The translations under genes were made by a program, and so were the position numbers. A stretch of 64,000 nt of DNA from Terrabacter sp. 28 (lineage in GTDB: Bacteria; Actinomycetota; Actinomycetes; Actinomycetales; Dermatophilaceae), in assembly GCA_000955875.1 (NCBI GenBank), contig JYOE01000029.1:62001-126000 (forward strand), given 5' to 3'. Shown piece by piece: positions 1 to 9,228 of the stretch (positions within the stretch are counted from its first letter, which is position 1; each line of letters begins with the position of its first letter). The notes below the pieces were generated by a model, which was not told the origin of the DNA, ran no database searches, and worked only from the letters and a program-made list of their open reading frames with translations.

Positions 1-383
1 TCGCCGGCGCGGAAGGAGTAGTCGACGACCTTGCCCACCTTGCCCGTGTCGGCGTCGACGCCGAACTCGATGCGCCGCGAGTAGCTCATCACGCGACCGC
101 GGCTGAACTTCTTGCGCGCCGTCAGGCGGACGCCGCCGTCACCTGCGGCCGCCCCGTAGGTGACCTGGTTGTCGACGTCGGTGATGCCGTAGCGCCCGTC
201 GTCCTCGAGGTGGACCTCGTGCGTGAAGACGCGCTTCAGACGGTGGGCGGCGGTCAGGGTGAGCCAGCGCTTGCTGGCCACGTCGACGGTCAGGTCGAAG
301 CCGTACGGCTGCTCCGTGACGGCATACGGCGTGCCCTCGGTGGCGCGACGGACACCGTCGATGAACTCCTGCTTGCTCGTCAT
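1..383 (-). CDS. hypothetical protein, C-terminus cut by the window edge
   Basis: Read from an ATG at 383 with a GGGGAG ribosome site just upstream; 127 codons are visible before the edge. I do not recognise a named family. The N-terminal part (EQPYGFDLTVD, then a THEV...YGITDVD stretch) closely resembles the protein at 19154..19573 (ERPYGFDLTVD, THRV...LSITDVS), so the two are paralogues. No signal peptide or membrane segment is seen in the visible part; the paralogue has a C-terminal membrane helix. It starts 55 bases after the carboxylase gene stops on the same strand and could be co-transcribed with it. Confidence 0.7.
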   Translation of the reverse strand, partial: MTSKQEFIDGVRRATEGTPYAVTEQPYGFDLTVDVASKRWLTLTAAHRLKRVFTHEVHLEDDGRYGITDVDNQVTYGAAAGDGGVRLTARKKFSRGRVMSYSRRIEFGVDADTGKVGKVVDYSFRAG

Positions 384-438
384 GGGCTCCCCTGTGGTCG
401 AACGGGTCCCGAGGCCAGCCCTCGGGACCCGCCTCAGG

Positions 439-3400
439 CTAGCCCTCGAGTCCGGCCTCGAGGGCGGCGATGATGCGCGGGCGCATCTCGTGCGCCCCGA
501 TGACGGCGTCGACGGAACCGACGGAGACGGCGCGGTGGATGCTGTGCACCGCGTCGAACTCCGACGCGACCTGGCTCAGCTTCTCGGCGCGCACCGACGT
601 GCGCAGGTCGGCGAGCTCCGTCGCCAGGCGGGCGCGCTCGACACCCGACGCCGCCGCGACCTGCGCCTCCAGCTCGGTGATGCGCGGGTCGGAGGCGGTG
701 CGGGCGTCGACGTCGCGCGAGAACACGACGGCCGCCGCCGGCGCCCCACCGAGCACCGACGCGAAGGAGCCCTCGACGGCGAGCACGGTCATGCGCGGGT
801 TGAGCGTCTTGGAGAAGACCACGAACGCGCCGCCGTGGTAGCGCGAGACGACGGTGAAGACGATCGGTCCGTCGAAGTTGACGATGGCCCGCCCGATCTC
901 GGCGCCGTACTCGAGCTGCAGGGCCCGCATCGACTCCGGTGACCCGTCGAAGCCCGACAGGTTGGCCAGCACGACGACGGGCCGGTTGCCGCTCGCGGCG
1001 TTGATGGCCCGGGCGACCTTCTTCGACGAGCGCGGGAAGAGCGTGCCCGCCGTGTAGGTGTCGGGGCCGTCGGTGGGCGGGAACCCGCGCCGTGCCACGG
1101 ACTTGCTCTCGATGCCGATGAGCGTCACCGGGATGCCCGCGAGGTGGGCGTCCTGCACGACGGCGGTCTCGGCGTCGGCCATGCCGGCCCAGCGCTCGAG
1201 CGTCTCGTGGTCCTGGTCGGAGACGGCGCGCATCAGCGTGCGGATGTCGAACGGCTTCTTGCGGTCGGGGTTGGTGAGCGAGCTGAAGATCTCGCCGACC
1301 GTCTTGAAGTCCGACCCCGGCGCGTCGTGCGGGTAGAGCGTCACGTCGCGGTGGGTCGGGTCGCTCGTCGGCACGCGCCGCGGACCCGACTCGCCCGGGG
1401 CGACGTACGCGTGGTCGTAGTGCGCCATGAGGATGTCGCGGGCGCCGGCGAGGTCCTTGGCCCAGTACTGCGCCTGGCCGTTGGGGCCCATGACGCGGTC
1501 GTAGCCACCGATGCCGAAGTTGTCCTCGGCGCTGACGCCGCCCGAGAAGTCGAGCGACTGCTTGCCTGTGAGCACCATGGCGCTGTCCGGCGTCATGACG
1601 AGGATGCCCTTGGTGTGCATGAGCATCGTCGCCTCGGCGTTCCAGTAGGGCTGGGCGCCGACGTTGATGCCGGCGACGACGATGTTGATCTCGCCGCCCG
1701 CCTGCGTGAACTCGATGATCCGCTTGAGGGCGCGAGCCACCCAGTCCATGTTCTCGGTTCCGGAGTCCATCGAGATGCGGGCGCCGGCCGACAGGGAGTA
1801 CCACTCGAGCGGCACGCGCATCTGCTCGGCGAGGTCGATCGCCGCGATGACCCGAGCGCACTCGGCCTCGGCGACCGAGCCGAGCGACCGCAGCGGGTCG
1901 CCCGACAGCACGACGCGGGTCACGCCCTCGGGGTGGCGCACGGTGGGCGACGTGACGACGGCGACGATGATGCCGGCCTTGTTGAGGCCCTGCGGGCGGT
2001 CGACCGGCACGAGCGCGCCGGTGTCGTCGAGGTCGTGCTCGACGACGGTGCCGCCGTCACCGGCGATCATCGACTGCAGCTCGTACGGGTAGACGAGCCC
2101 GCGGCGGCGGGCCCGGACGACCTTCGACGCGTAGTCGTCGAGGGGCTTGAGCGGCTCGGTGGGCGGGGCGCCGACGGAGGCGACGACACCCGAACCCGGC
2201 TGGTAGTAGAAGCGACCCGCGATGGCGAGCGGCGCGGCGTCGGGCGTGCCGGCGACCGTCGCCTGCACGAGCACCTCCTCGATGCCGGCCCCGGCGGTGA
2301 CGGGGGCGATCTTGCTGCGCAGCGCCGTCAGCTGTCCCAGGTCGGCCTCGATGGTCGGCCAGATCTGCACCCACACGTGGTTCATGTCGAGCTTCGAGGC
2401 TCGTTGGCCGCGCGAGGCGCGGACCCGTCGGATCGCCTCGAGGCAGTTCGCGATGGCGCGCTCGACGTGCGGCAGGCCGGAGACCTGCCCGGCCTCGTCG
2501 CGCACGACGACGACCTGGCGCACCTGGGCGAGGGCGACGAGACGCGTGTCGTCGGGGTTGTCCTTGGCCACGCACTCGTAGAGCAGGACGTCCTCGGGGG
2601 CATCGAGGCGCGTCACGTCGAACGCCGAGAGCCGCCACAGGTTGAGGCGTCGACCGACCATCGGGTGCACGCCGCGGACGAGGCGGTCCTCGACGAGGGC
2701 GCCGTCGACCGGCCGGAACGTGAAGTAGTCGACGTGGCGGTCGGTGCCGCCGCTGACGCACACCGCGACGCGGCGGGTGTCGTGCGCGAAGGGCAGCTCC
2801 TGGAGCAGCGCCGCGAGACGGTCGCTCGCCTCGTCGGGCGACTGCGGCTCGTCGGCCCAGCGCAGGTAGAGGTCGACGACCGACTGGCTGCCCTCGGTGC
2901 GGGCCCACACGTCGGCCGAGACGGCCGCGTCGAGGGCGCTGCCGGGCACGAGCTCGTCGACGGAGCCGATGCTCGTCGTGAGATGCGTCGGCCGGTCGTC
3001 GAGGGTGTAGTCGGCCGTGGCGAAGGGCCGGCCGCCCTCGGTGAAGGTGCGCAGCGCGTGCAGCTCGTGCTCGCGATAGTGGCGCTTGATGAGCACCTCG
3101 AGCATCGGCTCGTGGCGCTGCAGACCCGTGTCGCTGTCGACCGACTCGTGCAGCCGCTCGGCGAGGAAGCGCACGATCTGCTCGGGGATCGCGGCGAGCT
3201 CGTCGACGCGGGCGGTGCGATCGGGCGCCTCGGGGTCGGCGGCGAGCGCGGCCACCTTGTCGCGGACTCCCGAGAGCACGCCCGCACGGTCCTCGTCGAC
3301 GAGGGGCTGGTCGAACCAGCGGAACCGCACGCTGCGGGCGAGGTCGCCGATGACGGGGAAGCGCAGCTGGGTCGCGACGACGAGGCGGTCGAGCGCGTCG

Positions 3401-5985
3401 CGGGCGGCGACGTCGAGCGGCGTCGCCGGGATGGGCTCGGCCAGCCACCGCTGGAGGATCGACGTCGCGAGCTGCACCTCGGGGGCCGAGCGCTGCTGCG
3501 CGAGGAAGATGCGGAAGACCGCCTCCTCGAGGTCGGGCGTGCGCTCGAAGTCGGTGACGCCGTAGTGGCGCAGCACGCGGGCGAGCTTGTCCTGGAAGTC
3601 GGCCGAGAGCCCGGCGCGGTCGACGTCGAGGCTCTGCAGGTAGGAGTGGAAGTGCTCGCGGGGGCTGTGCACGAGCAGCTCGGTGTGGCGCTCCTCGGCC
3701 GCCGGGCGGTTGCGGCTCAGCTCGGCGAAGTCGGTGATGAGCTCCAGGATCGCGATCTCCTCGGCGAGCGGCACGGCGCCCTCCGAGGCGACGGTGTCGC
3801 GGGCCTCGAGGTAGCCCGAGAGCATCCGCGCGTCGCCGCTCGGGTCGCCGTCGAAGCCGAGGACGCTGGCGGAGAGGTCCTCGATGCCGCGGACCACCCG
3901 CTCGCGGGCGGTCGCGGTGTGGGCGCTCGAGTCGGGCAGGTCGAGGTCGACGGCTGCGTCGTCGGCAGCCGCGTCGGCGACCTCGGCCTCGTCGCCGGTG
4001 GGCTCGAGGCGCACGAGCGGCGCGCCCGTCTCGACCTGGCTGCCCACCGCGACGAGCAGCTCGCGCACCCTCGCGGGGAACGGCGCCGGCAGCACCGTCT
4101 CCATCTTCATCGACTCGAGCACGAGCACGGGCGCGCCCGCGGCGACCTCGGCGCCGACCTGGACGGGGGTGGCGACGACGAGCGCGGGCGCGGGGGAGCG
4201 CACGACACCGCCTTCGTCGCGGCTGACGCGGTGGGTGACGCCGTCGACCTCGATGAGGTGGACGGGGCCGTGGGTGGCGGTGACGAGGCGGTGGGAGCGC
4301 CCCTCGACGACGATGCGGCCGGCATACTCGTCGATGCGGTCGATGGTCGCGTCGACGACGTGCGGCTCGGCGCCGTTGGTGATGCTGACGCGGTAGCGGT
4401 GGCCGGCCGTGCGCAGAACCATGACCTTGTAGGCCGTGCCGCGCAGCTTGAGGTCGATGGCGCGGCCGACGGCGTGCTGGACCTGCGGGCGGCCGCCGCG
4501 CGCCGACTCGAGCAGGCGGGCCCGCTCGATGGCCTCGGCGTCCTCGTAGGCCTCGATGCCGGCGGCGACGAGCGCGATGCCGGAGTGGCGGTGCGAGACG
4601 AGGCGGCCCTCGGCCCGCACGCGGTCGATCCAGCCGGTGTCGGCCGAGCCGTCGATGATCTCGGGCTGGTCGAGCAGGTCGAGGATGAAGCTCTTGTTCG
4701 TCGAGCCGCCGTCGATGACGACCGTCGTCTCGGCCATGGCGCGGCGCAGGCGGGCCAGCGCCTCGTCGCGGTCGCGACCGTAGGCGATGATCTTGGCGAT
4801 CATCGAGTCGAAGTCGGCGGGGATCGAGTCGCCCTCGCCCACACCGGTGTCGACGCGGATGCCGGGGCCGGCGGGGAACTGGAGCAGGCTGATGCGGCCC
4901 GGGCTGGGCGCGAAGTCGCGGTCGGGGTCCTCGGCGTTGAGCCGGGCCTCGACGGCGTGACCGCGCTCGGTGGGACGTCCCTGCGGGAGCTCGTCGAGCC
5001 GGCCGCCGTTCGCGACGTGGATCTGCAGCTTGACGAGGTCGGTGTCGGTGACGGCCTCGGTGATCGGGTGCTCGACCTGGAGGCGGGTGTTGACCTCGAG
5101 GAAGGCGAAGAACTTCTCGCCCGGGTGGTAGAGGAACTCGACCGTGCCGGCGCCGGCGTAGCCCACGGCGATCGCGAGTCGCTCGGCGCTGTCCTTGACC
5201 TCCTGAGCCTGCTCGGCGCTGAGCACCGGCGAGGCGGACTCCTCGATGACCTTCTGGTTGCGGCGCTGCACGGAGCAGTCGCGCACGCCGACGGCCCACG
5301 CGGTGCCCTGCCCGTCGGCGATGACCTGCACCTCGATGTGGCGGGCGCCGGTGACGAGCTTCTCGAGGAAGACGACGCCCGAGCCGAAGGCGCGCTCGGC
5401 CTCGTCGCGCGTGCGCTCGTACGCGTCGGTGAGGTCGGCGTCGGAGTCGACGCGCCGGATGCCGCGGCCACCACCGCCGGCGGTCGCCTTGAGCATGAGG
5501 GGGTAGCCGATGCGCGCGGCCGCGGCTTTTGCCTCGTCGAGGGTGTCGACGCCGCCGCGGCTCCACGGCGCGACGGGCACGCCGACCTCCTCGGCGATGA
5601 GCTTGCTGCCGATCTTGTCGCCGAGCTTGGTCATCGCCTCGGCGCTCGGCCCGATGAAGGTGACGCCGATGCGGTCGCACAGCTCTGCGAAGGCCGGGTG
5701 CTCGGCGACGAAGCCCCAGCCGACCCACGCCGCGTCGGCGCCGGTCTCGCGCAGGGCGCGCTCGAGGACGGCGTAGTCGAGGTAGGGCCGCGCCGAGGCC
5801 GGCCCGAGGTCGTACGCGTGGTCGCTCTCGCGCACGAACATGGCCCGCCGCTCGCCCTCGGTGTGCAAGGCGATCGTCTCGATGCGGTGACCGCCGGGGC
5901 CGGCGCCCGCGTTGAGGTCACGCACGGCGTGGATGAGGCGCATGGCAGCCTCACCGCGGTTGACGATCGCGATCCGCGAGATCAT
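439..5985 (-). CDS. single-chain acyl-CoA (acetyl/propionyl-CoA) carboxylase
   Basis: This 1848-residue protein carries all parts of a biotin-dependent acyl-CoA carboxylase. Residues about 1-450 are a biotin carboxylase (RIAIVNRGEAA at the start, a glycine-rich ATP-grasp loop near 170, EVNTRLQVEHP near 297). A biotin carrier domain has its acceptor lysine at about 627 in ESMKMET, where the usual Ala before MKM is Ser. A middle segment of about 480 residues separates it from a carboxyltransferase in the last 650 or so (AGINVGAQPYWNAEA near 1430, then the GxLFPRSSKK and SRYHGGAFVVFSK regions). It should make malonyl- or methylmalonyl-CoA; the substrate cannot be told from sequence. The ATG at 5985 has AAGGAG about 10 bases upstream. 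Most actinobacterial carboxylases have separate alpha and beta subunits, so the fusion is notable. Confidence 0.93.
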   Translation of the reverse strand: MISRIAIVNRGEAAMRLIHAVRDLNAGAGPGGHRIETIALHTEGERRAMFVRESDHAYDLGPASARPYLDYAVLERALRETGADAAWVGWGFVAEHPAFAELCDRIGVTFIGPSAEAMTKLGDKIGSKLIAEEVGVPVAPWSRGGVDTLDEAKAAAARIGYPLMLKATAGGGGRGIRRVDSDADLTDAYERTRDEAERAFGSGVVFLEKLVTGARHIEVQVIADGQGTAWAVGVRDCSVQRRNQKVIEESASPVLSAEQAQEVKDSAERLAIAVGYAGAGTVEFLYHPGEKFFAFLEVNTRLQVEHPITEAVTDTDLVKLQIHVANGGRLDELPQGRPTERGHAVEARLNAEDPDRDFAPSPGRISLLQFPAGPGIRVDTGVGEGDSIPADFDSMIAKIIAYGRDRDEALARLRRAMAETTVVIDGGSTNKSFILDLLDQPEIIDGSADTGWIDRVRAEGRLVSHRHSGIALVAAGIEAYEDAEAIERARLLESARGGRPQVQHAVGRAIDLKLRGTAYKVMVLRTAGHRYRVSITNGAEPHVVDATIDRIDEYAGRIVVEGRSHRLVTATHGPVHLIEVDGVTHRVSRDEGGVVRSPAPALVVATPVQVGAEVAAGAPVLVLESMKMETVLPAPFPARVRELLVAVGSQVETGAPLVRLEPTGDEAEVADAAADDAAVDLDLPDSSAHTATARERVVRGIEDLSASVLGFDGDPSGDARMLSGYLEARDTVASEGAVPLAEEIAILELITDFAELSRNRPAAEERHTELLVHSPREHFHSYLQSLDVDRAGLSADFQDKLARVLRHYGVTDFERTPDLEEAVFRIFLAQQRSAPEVQLATSILQRWLAEPIPATPLDVAARDALDRLVVATQLRFPVIGDLARSVRFRWFDQPLVDEDRAGVLSGVRDKVAALAADPEAPDRTARVDELAAIPEQIVRFLAERLHESVDSDTGLQRHEPMLEVLIKRHYREHELHALRTFTEGGRPFATADYTLDDRPTHLTTSIGSVDELVPGSALDAAVSADVWARTEGSQSVVDLYLRWADEPQSPDEASDRLAALLQELPFAHDTRRVAVCVSGGTDRHVDYFTFRPVDGALVEDRLVRGVHPMVGRRLNLWRLSAFDVTRLDAPEDVLLYECVAKDNPDDTRLVALAQVRQVVVVRDEAGQVSGLPHVERAIANCLEAIRRVRASRGQRASKLDMNHVWVQIWPTIEADLGQLTALRSKIAPVTAGAGIEEVLVQATVAGTPDAAPLAIAGRFYYQPGSGVVASVGAPPTEPLKPLDDYASKVVRARRRGLVYPYELQSMIAGDGGTVVEHDLDDTGALVPVDRPQGLNKAGIIVAVVTSPTVRHPEGVTRVVLSGDPLRSLGSVAEAECARVIAAIDLAEQMRVPLEWYSLSAGARISMDSGTENMDWVARALKRIIEFTQAGGEINIVVAGINVGAQPYWNAEATMLMHTKGILVMTPDSAMVLTGKQSLDFSGGVSAEDNFGIGGYDRVMGPNGQAQYWAKDLAGARDILMAHYDHAYVAPGESGPRRVPTSDPTHRDVTLYPHDAPGSDFKTVGEIFSSLTNPDRKKPFDIRTLMRAVSDQDHETLERWAGMADAETAVVQDAHLAGIPVTLIGIESKSVARRGFPPTDGPDTYTAGTLFPRSSKKVARAINAASGNRPVVVLANLSGFDGSPESMRALQLEYGAEIGRAIVNFDGPIVFTVVSRYHGGAFVVFSKTLNPRMTVLAVEGSFASVLGGAPAAAVVFSRDVDARTASDPRITELEAQVAAASGVERARLATELADLRTSVRAEKLSQVASEFDAVHSIHRAVSVGSVDAVIGAHEMRPRIIAALEAGLEG

Positions 5986-6221
5986 CGAGCAGGTCTCCTT
6001 CGTCGTGCTTGCGCCCGGCAGGGCGCGTGGCGCTCGTCACGCCACACCCGCAGCCTTCCACTCAACCATGGCGACCCGCGAGTAGACATCGCCTCGACAT
6101 CACGCAGGATTGCCGTCACGCCTCGTGGAACCGTCTCTCCACGGCTCGCATCTGCCAGACTGCGCCGGCCGGACGGGCGGCGACAGGAACGGGTCCGACG
6201 GCCCGACGACAGGGGACCGAC

Positions 6222-6695
6222 ATGTTCAGACGCTCCATCGCCGCAGTGCTCCTCGGTGGCATCGCCCTCGCCGGGTGCACCTCGTCCGACGCCTCGTCGT
6301 CCGGGGCTGCGGCGCCCGACCGCGCGGACCAGCTCTGGAAGCAGCGCACCGACTTCGTCGGCGACAACTCCCGTGTCATCTGGCTGACGCGGGCGGCCGG
6401 CTTCGGCCCCGACGGCTCCTACACGATCTCGCTGCAGACCGCCGCGAAGCCGTACGGCGTCACCATCACCTTCGACGAGGACCTGCCCAAGCCGGTCGAC
6501 AGCATCGACTTCACGTCGCCGTCGACGCTTCTGCTCGGGACCATCGGCAACCTCGGCACGGTGCACGTCGAGGCTCCCGGCCGGTCGTTCGACCTCACGT
6601 CGGCGCAGGCGAGCACGCAGCTCGGCTACGACGTGAAGAGGCTCGGCCGCGACCACGAGCAGCTGACGGCCTACGTGGACGCGCTCGACGACTGA
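6222..6695 (+). CDS. small secreted lipoprotein, unknown function
   Basis: A 157-residue protein with a lipoprotein signal: basic MFRRS, a hydrophobic stretch and the lipobox LAGC with the lipidated Cys near residue 19, followed by a Ser/Ala-rich linker. The mature part is soluble and mostly beta-like; no family is recognised. The longer frame opens at 6009, but the ATG at 6222 follows a purine-rich AGGGGAC site and gives a proper signal peptide, so this start is preferred. It is divergent from the carboxylase gene; the 236-base spacer (5986-6221) shows no clear regulatory element. Confidence 0.8.
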   Translation: MFRRSIAAVLLGGIALAGCTSSDASSSGAAAPDRADQLWKQRTDFVGDNSRVIWLTRAAGFGPDGSYTISLQTAAKPYGVTITFDEDLPKPVDSIDFTSPSTLLLGTIGNLGTVHVEAPGRSFDLTSAQASTQLGYDVKRLGRDHEQLTAYVDALDD

Positions 6696-6738
6696 GGGCG
6701 GTGGGGACTGACACCGGCGGCCGATAGCGTTCTCGCTC

Positions 6739-7347
6739 GTGACCACGATCGACGACGTCAGGCAGGCCGTCCGCACCGCGTCCGAGGTGTCGCTCGACGT
6801 CGTCCTCGGCCCGATGAAGTCCGGCAAGAGCCTCGCCCTCGTCTCGCTGCTCTCGCCCCTGCAGTTCACGCGCGTGCGTCACCGTGTCTACCAGTCCGAG
6901 CGACACGTCCGTGACGCCGGCGTCACCTCCCGCAGCGGTGGCAGCCTCACCACGACGAAGGTCGCGAGCCTGCACGAGGCTCTCGACGAGCAGCTCGACG
7001 TCGTCGCCGTCGACGAGGTGCACATGTTCGACCTCGACGACGTCGCGGTCGTCGACCGGCTGCTGCGCCGCGGCACCCGTGTCGTCGTCGCGGGCATCGA
7101 CCTCGACCACCGGGGCGAGCTCTTCGCGCCGGTGCGGGCACTGCTCGAGCTCGGGCCCGACACCGTGACCTACCGCCGTGCAGTGTGCGACCAGTGTCGC
7201 GACTTCAGCGCCACGCATACCCAGGTGCTCCGCTCCGGCGAGCCGTTCCTCGACCACCTCGGCGGCTCCGAGGCCCTGCCCGACGACGGCACCTTCACCT
7301 ACGAGGCGCGCTGCCGATCCTGCTTCGTGCGACCAGCGACGACCTGA
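6739..7347 (+). CDS. tdk: thymidine kinase (TK1/class II type)
   Basis: This 202-residue enzyme should phosphorylate thymidine with ATP in the salvage pathway. It has the P-loop GPMKSGKS at 24-31, the DExxxF block at 92-97 (read as DEVHMF, so the usual Gln is His while the catalytic Glu93 remains), and a C-terminal zinc ribbon formed by Cys150/Cys153 and Cys192/Cys195. Length suits the TK1-like family. GTG start 43 bases after the lipoprotein stop. The sequence is divergent from textbook TK1, so substrate preference is less certain than the fold. Confidence 0.82.
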   Translation: MTTIDDVRQAVRTASEVSLDVVLGPMKSGKSLALVSLLSPLQFTRVRHRVYQSERHVRDAGVTSRSGGSLTTTKVASLHEALDEQLDVVAVDEVHMFDLDDVAVVDRLLRRGTRVVVAGIDLDHRGELFAPVRALLELGPDTVTYRRAVCDQCRDFSATHTQVLRSGEPFLDHLGGSEALPDDGTFTYEARCRSCFVRPATT

Positions 7348-7418
7348 CCCGCCCGCTCGGGCGCGCCGGGGTCCTCACGCCGGACCCTCGCTCGCCGAGG
7401 TCGAGGCCGTCGCCGCGC

Positions 7419-8042
7419 TCAGGCCCTGACGTGGACGAGCGGCTCGCCGGCCGTGCCGTTGACCAGCAGTGCCGCCCGCTCCCACGGGCGGTCGGCGGCG
7501 AGGAAGGGCTCCTCCGACGCGGCGTACTCGTCCCAGAACGCCTCGGCCTCGGCGGGCGTCCGGCCGAGCTCGACGTCGCGTCGTAGCCCGCGCTCGCGCG
7601 CGAGGCCACGGTCCGACTGCACCCACACGACGGCGTCCGCGTGGTCGGCGATGGACGCACGGCCCGCGCCGACCCCCTCGAGGACGAGCACGCGTACGTC
7701 GTCGGGCACGCGCACCTGCCCGTCACGGCCCCTGGCGACCCAGCCGGGAGGCCGGTAGGAGACCTCCTCGCCGCGGCGCCAGGGCCCGATGACGTGATCG
7801 ATCGCGAGGTCGTCCCACGCCGTCAGGTCGTGGTGCCAGGCGAGGTCGTCGGCGTGGACGACGGCGCCGCCGAGCAGGTGGGCCGCCCGCTCGGCGAAGG
7901 TCGTCTTGCCGCCGCCGGATCGTCCGTCGACGAGCAGCACCGGCCGGTCGCTCGTCAACAGGTCGCCCAGGGTCGCGGTGAGGGTCGCGTCGTCCACGGG
8001 CTGCCACGACGCGACCTCGGGCTCCTCCGGGTGCAGGTGCAT
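7419..8042 (-). CDS. P-loop kinase, uridine-kinase-like
   Basis: A 207-residue protein with a Walker A loop GRSGGGKTTF near residues 40-49 and an HADDLAWHHD stretch typical of uridine/nucleoside kinase-like P-loop enzymes, followed by LVLEGVGAG, comparable to the Walker B region. Its own substrate is unknown. It starts 16 bases downstream of the VWA gene on the same strand with no strong ribosome site, so it may be the last gene of the SWIM-DUF5691-MoxR-DUF5682-VWA operon. It converges with tdk; the 71 bases between them include the short hairpin CGCCCG-CT-CGGGCG. Confidence 0.75.
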   Translation of the reverse strand: MHLHPEEPEVASWQPVDDATLTATLGDLLTSDRPVLLVDGRSGGGKTTFAERAAHLLGGAVVHADDLAWHHDLTAWDDLAIDHVIGPWRRGEEVSYRPPGWVARGRDGQVRVPDDVRVLVLEGVGAGRASIADHADAVVWVQSDRGLARERGLRRDVELGRTPAEAEAFWDEYAASEEPFLAADRPWERAALLVNGTAGEPLVHVRA

Positions 8043-8058
8043 GCCCGCGAGTATGCCG

Positions 8059-9228
8059 TCAGGGAGCCGGGTCGGGCTCGTGCGTCGTGACGATGTCGTT
8101 GGCGGCCGCCCAGGCGGTGATGTCGCGTCTCTCGATCGCCGTGGCCATGAGGTCGGGGAAGCGGTCGGGCGTGCACGCGAAGGCCGGCACCCCGACCGCC
8201 GCCAGCGTCGCTGCGTGGTTCGCGTCGAAGCTCGGCCGCCCGGAGTCGCTGAGCGCGAGGAGGGCGACCATCGTGGCTCCCGAGGCGACGATGGAGGACG
8301 CGCGACGCACCATCTCCTCGGCGATGCCGCCTTCGTAGAGGTCGCTGATGAGCACGAGGATCGTGTCGGCCGGCTGCTCGACGAGTCCCTCGCAGTAGGC
8401 GAGTGCCCGGTTGATGTCGGTGCCGCCGCCGAGCTGGACGCCGAAGAGCACGTCGACGGGGTCGTCGAGCTCGTCGGTGAGGTCGACGACGGCCGTGTCG
8501 AAGACGACGAGCTTGGTGTCGACCGACCGCAGCGACGCGAGCACGGCGCCGAAGACGCTGGAGTAGACGACCGACTCGGCCATCGAGCCGGACTGGTCGA
8601 TGCAGAGGATGATCCGCCGCTCGACGCGGTGCGCGCGCCGGGCGTAGCCGACGAGGCGTTCGGGCACGACCGTGCGGTGCTCGGGCTGGTAGTGCTTGAG
8701 GTTGGCCGCGACCGTGCGGTTCCAGTCGATGTCGGAGTGCCGCGGCCGGCGAGTGCGCGCGGCCCGGTTGAGCGCGCCGGTGACGGCCTGCACCGTCTCG
8801 GCCCGCAGGCGTTCCTCGAGCTCGTCGGTGACGACGCGCACGACCGCCCGGGCCGTGGCGCGGGAGCGCTCCGGGATGACGCGGTTCAGGCCGACGAGCG
8901 TCGAGACGAGGTTGATGTCGGGCTGCACCGCCGCCATGAGCTCGGGCTCGAGGAGCAGCTGGGTCAGGCCGAGCCGATCCATCGCGTCGGCCTGCATGAC
9001 CTGCACGACCGACGACGGGAAGTAGCCGCGGATGTCGCCGAGCCAGCGCGCCACCTTGGGCGCGGACGCGCCGAGCCCGCTGCGGCGCTCGCCGTCGTAG
9101 AGCTCGCGCAGCGCCTCGTCTCGCTTGAGGTCGTCGGCGTCGAGGCTCGCCGCCTCGCCGATGCCGTCGGACTGCTCGCCGCCGAGCACGAGCCGCCAGC
9201 GGGTCAGCCGGTCGCGTTCCTCGCTCAC
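8059..9228 (-). CDS. VWA domain (CoxE-like) protein of the MoxR/DUF5682 operon
   Basis: A 389-residue protein. The C-terminal half is a von Willebrand factor A domain with a complete metal site: DQSGS (D211, S213, S215), T270 in GGGTDI and D296 in LISDLYEGG. The N-terminal 200 residues are helical and charged. Such proteins pair with MoxR ATPases, usually to remodel or metallate a client; the client here is unknown. The GTG start at 9228 overlaps the DUF5682 stop by four bases (GTGA) and has GGAGG upstream. The frame stays open far upstream to 10731, but that extension is a shadow of the DUF5682 gene. Confidence 0.85.
   Translation of the reverse strand: MSEERDRLTRWRLVLGGEQSDGIGEAASLDADDLKRDEALRELYDGERRSGLGASAPKVARWLGDIRGYFPSSVVQVMQADAMDRLGLTQLLLEPELMAAVQPDINLVSTLVGLNRVIPERSRATARAVVRVVTDELEERLRAETVQAVTGALNRAARTRRPRHSDIDWNRTVAANLKHYQPEHRTVVPERLVGYARRAHRVERRIILCIDQSGSMAESVVYSSVFGAVLASLRSVDTKLVVFDTAVVDLTDELDDPVDVLFGVQLGGGTDINRALAYCEGLVEQPADTILVLISDLYEGGIAEEMVRRASSIVASGATMVALLALSDSGRPSFDANHAATLAAVGVPAFACTPDRFPDLMATAIERRDITAWAAANDIVTTHEPDPAP

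Noticed and set aside
1144-6387. Very long plus-strand open frame (about 1750 codons) opposite the carboxylase gene
   Set aside because: At this GC content antisense frames stay open. Its protein is dominated by Arg/Gly/Val/Asp/Ala, matches no family and lies fully over a well-recognised gene.
7350-7380. Short GC hairpin between tdk and the P-loop kinase as a terminator
   Set aside because: The CGCCCG-CT-CGGGCG stem has only a two-base loop and no T run; at this GC content such stems are frequent by chance.
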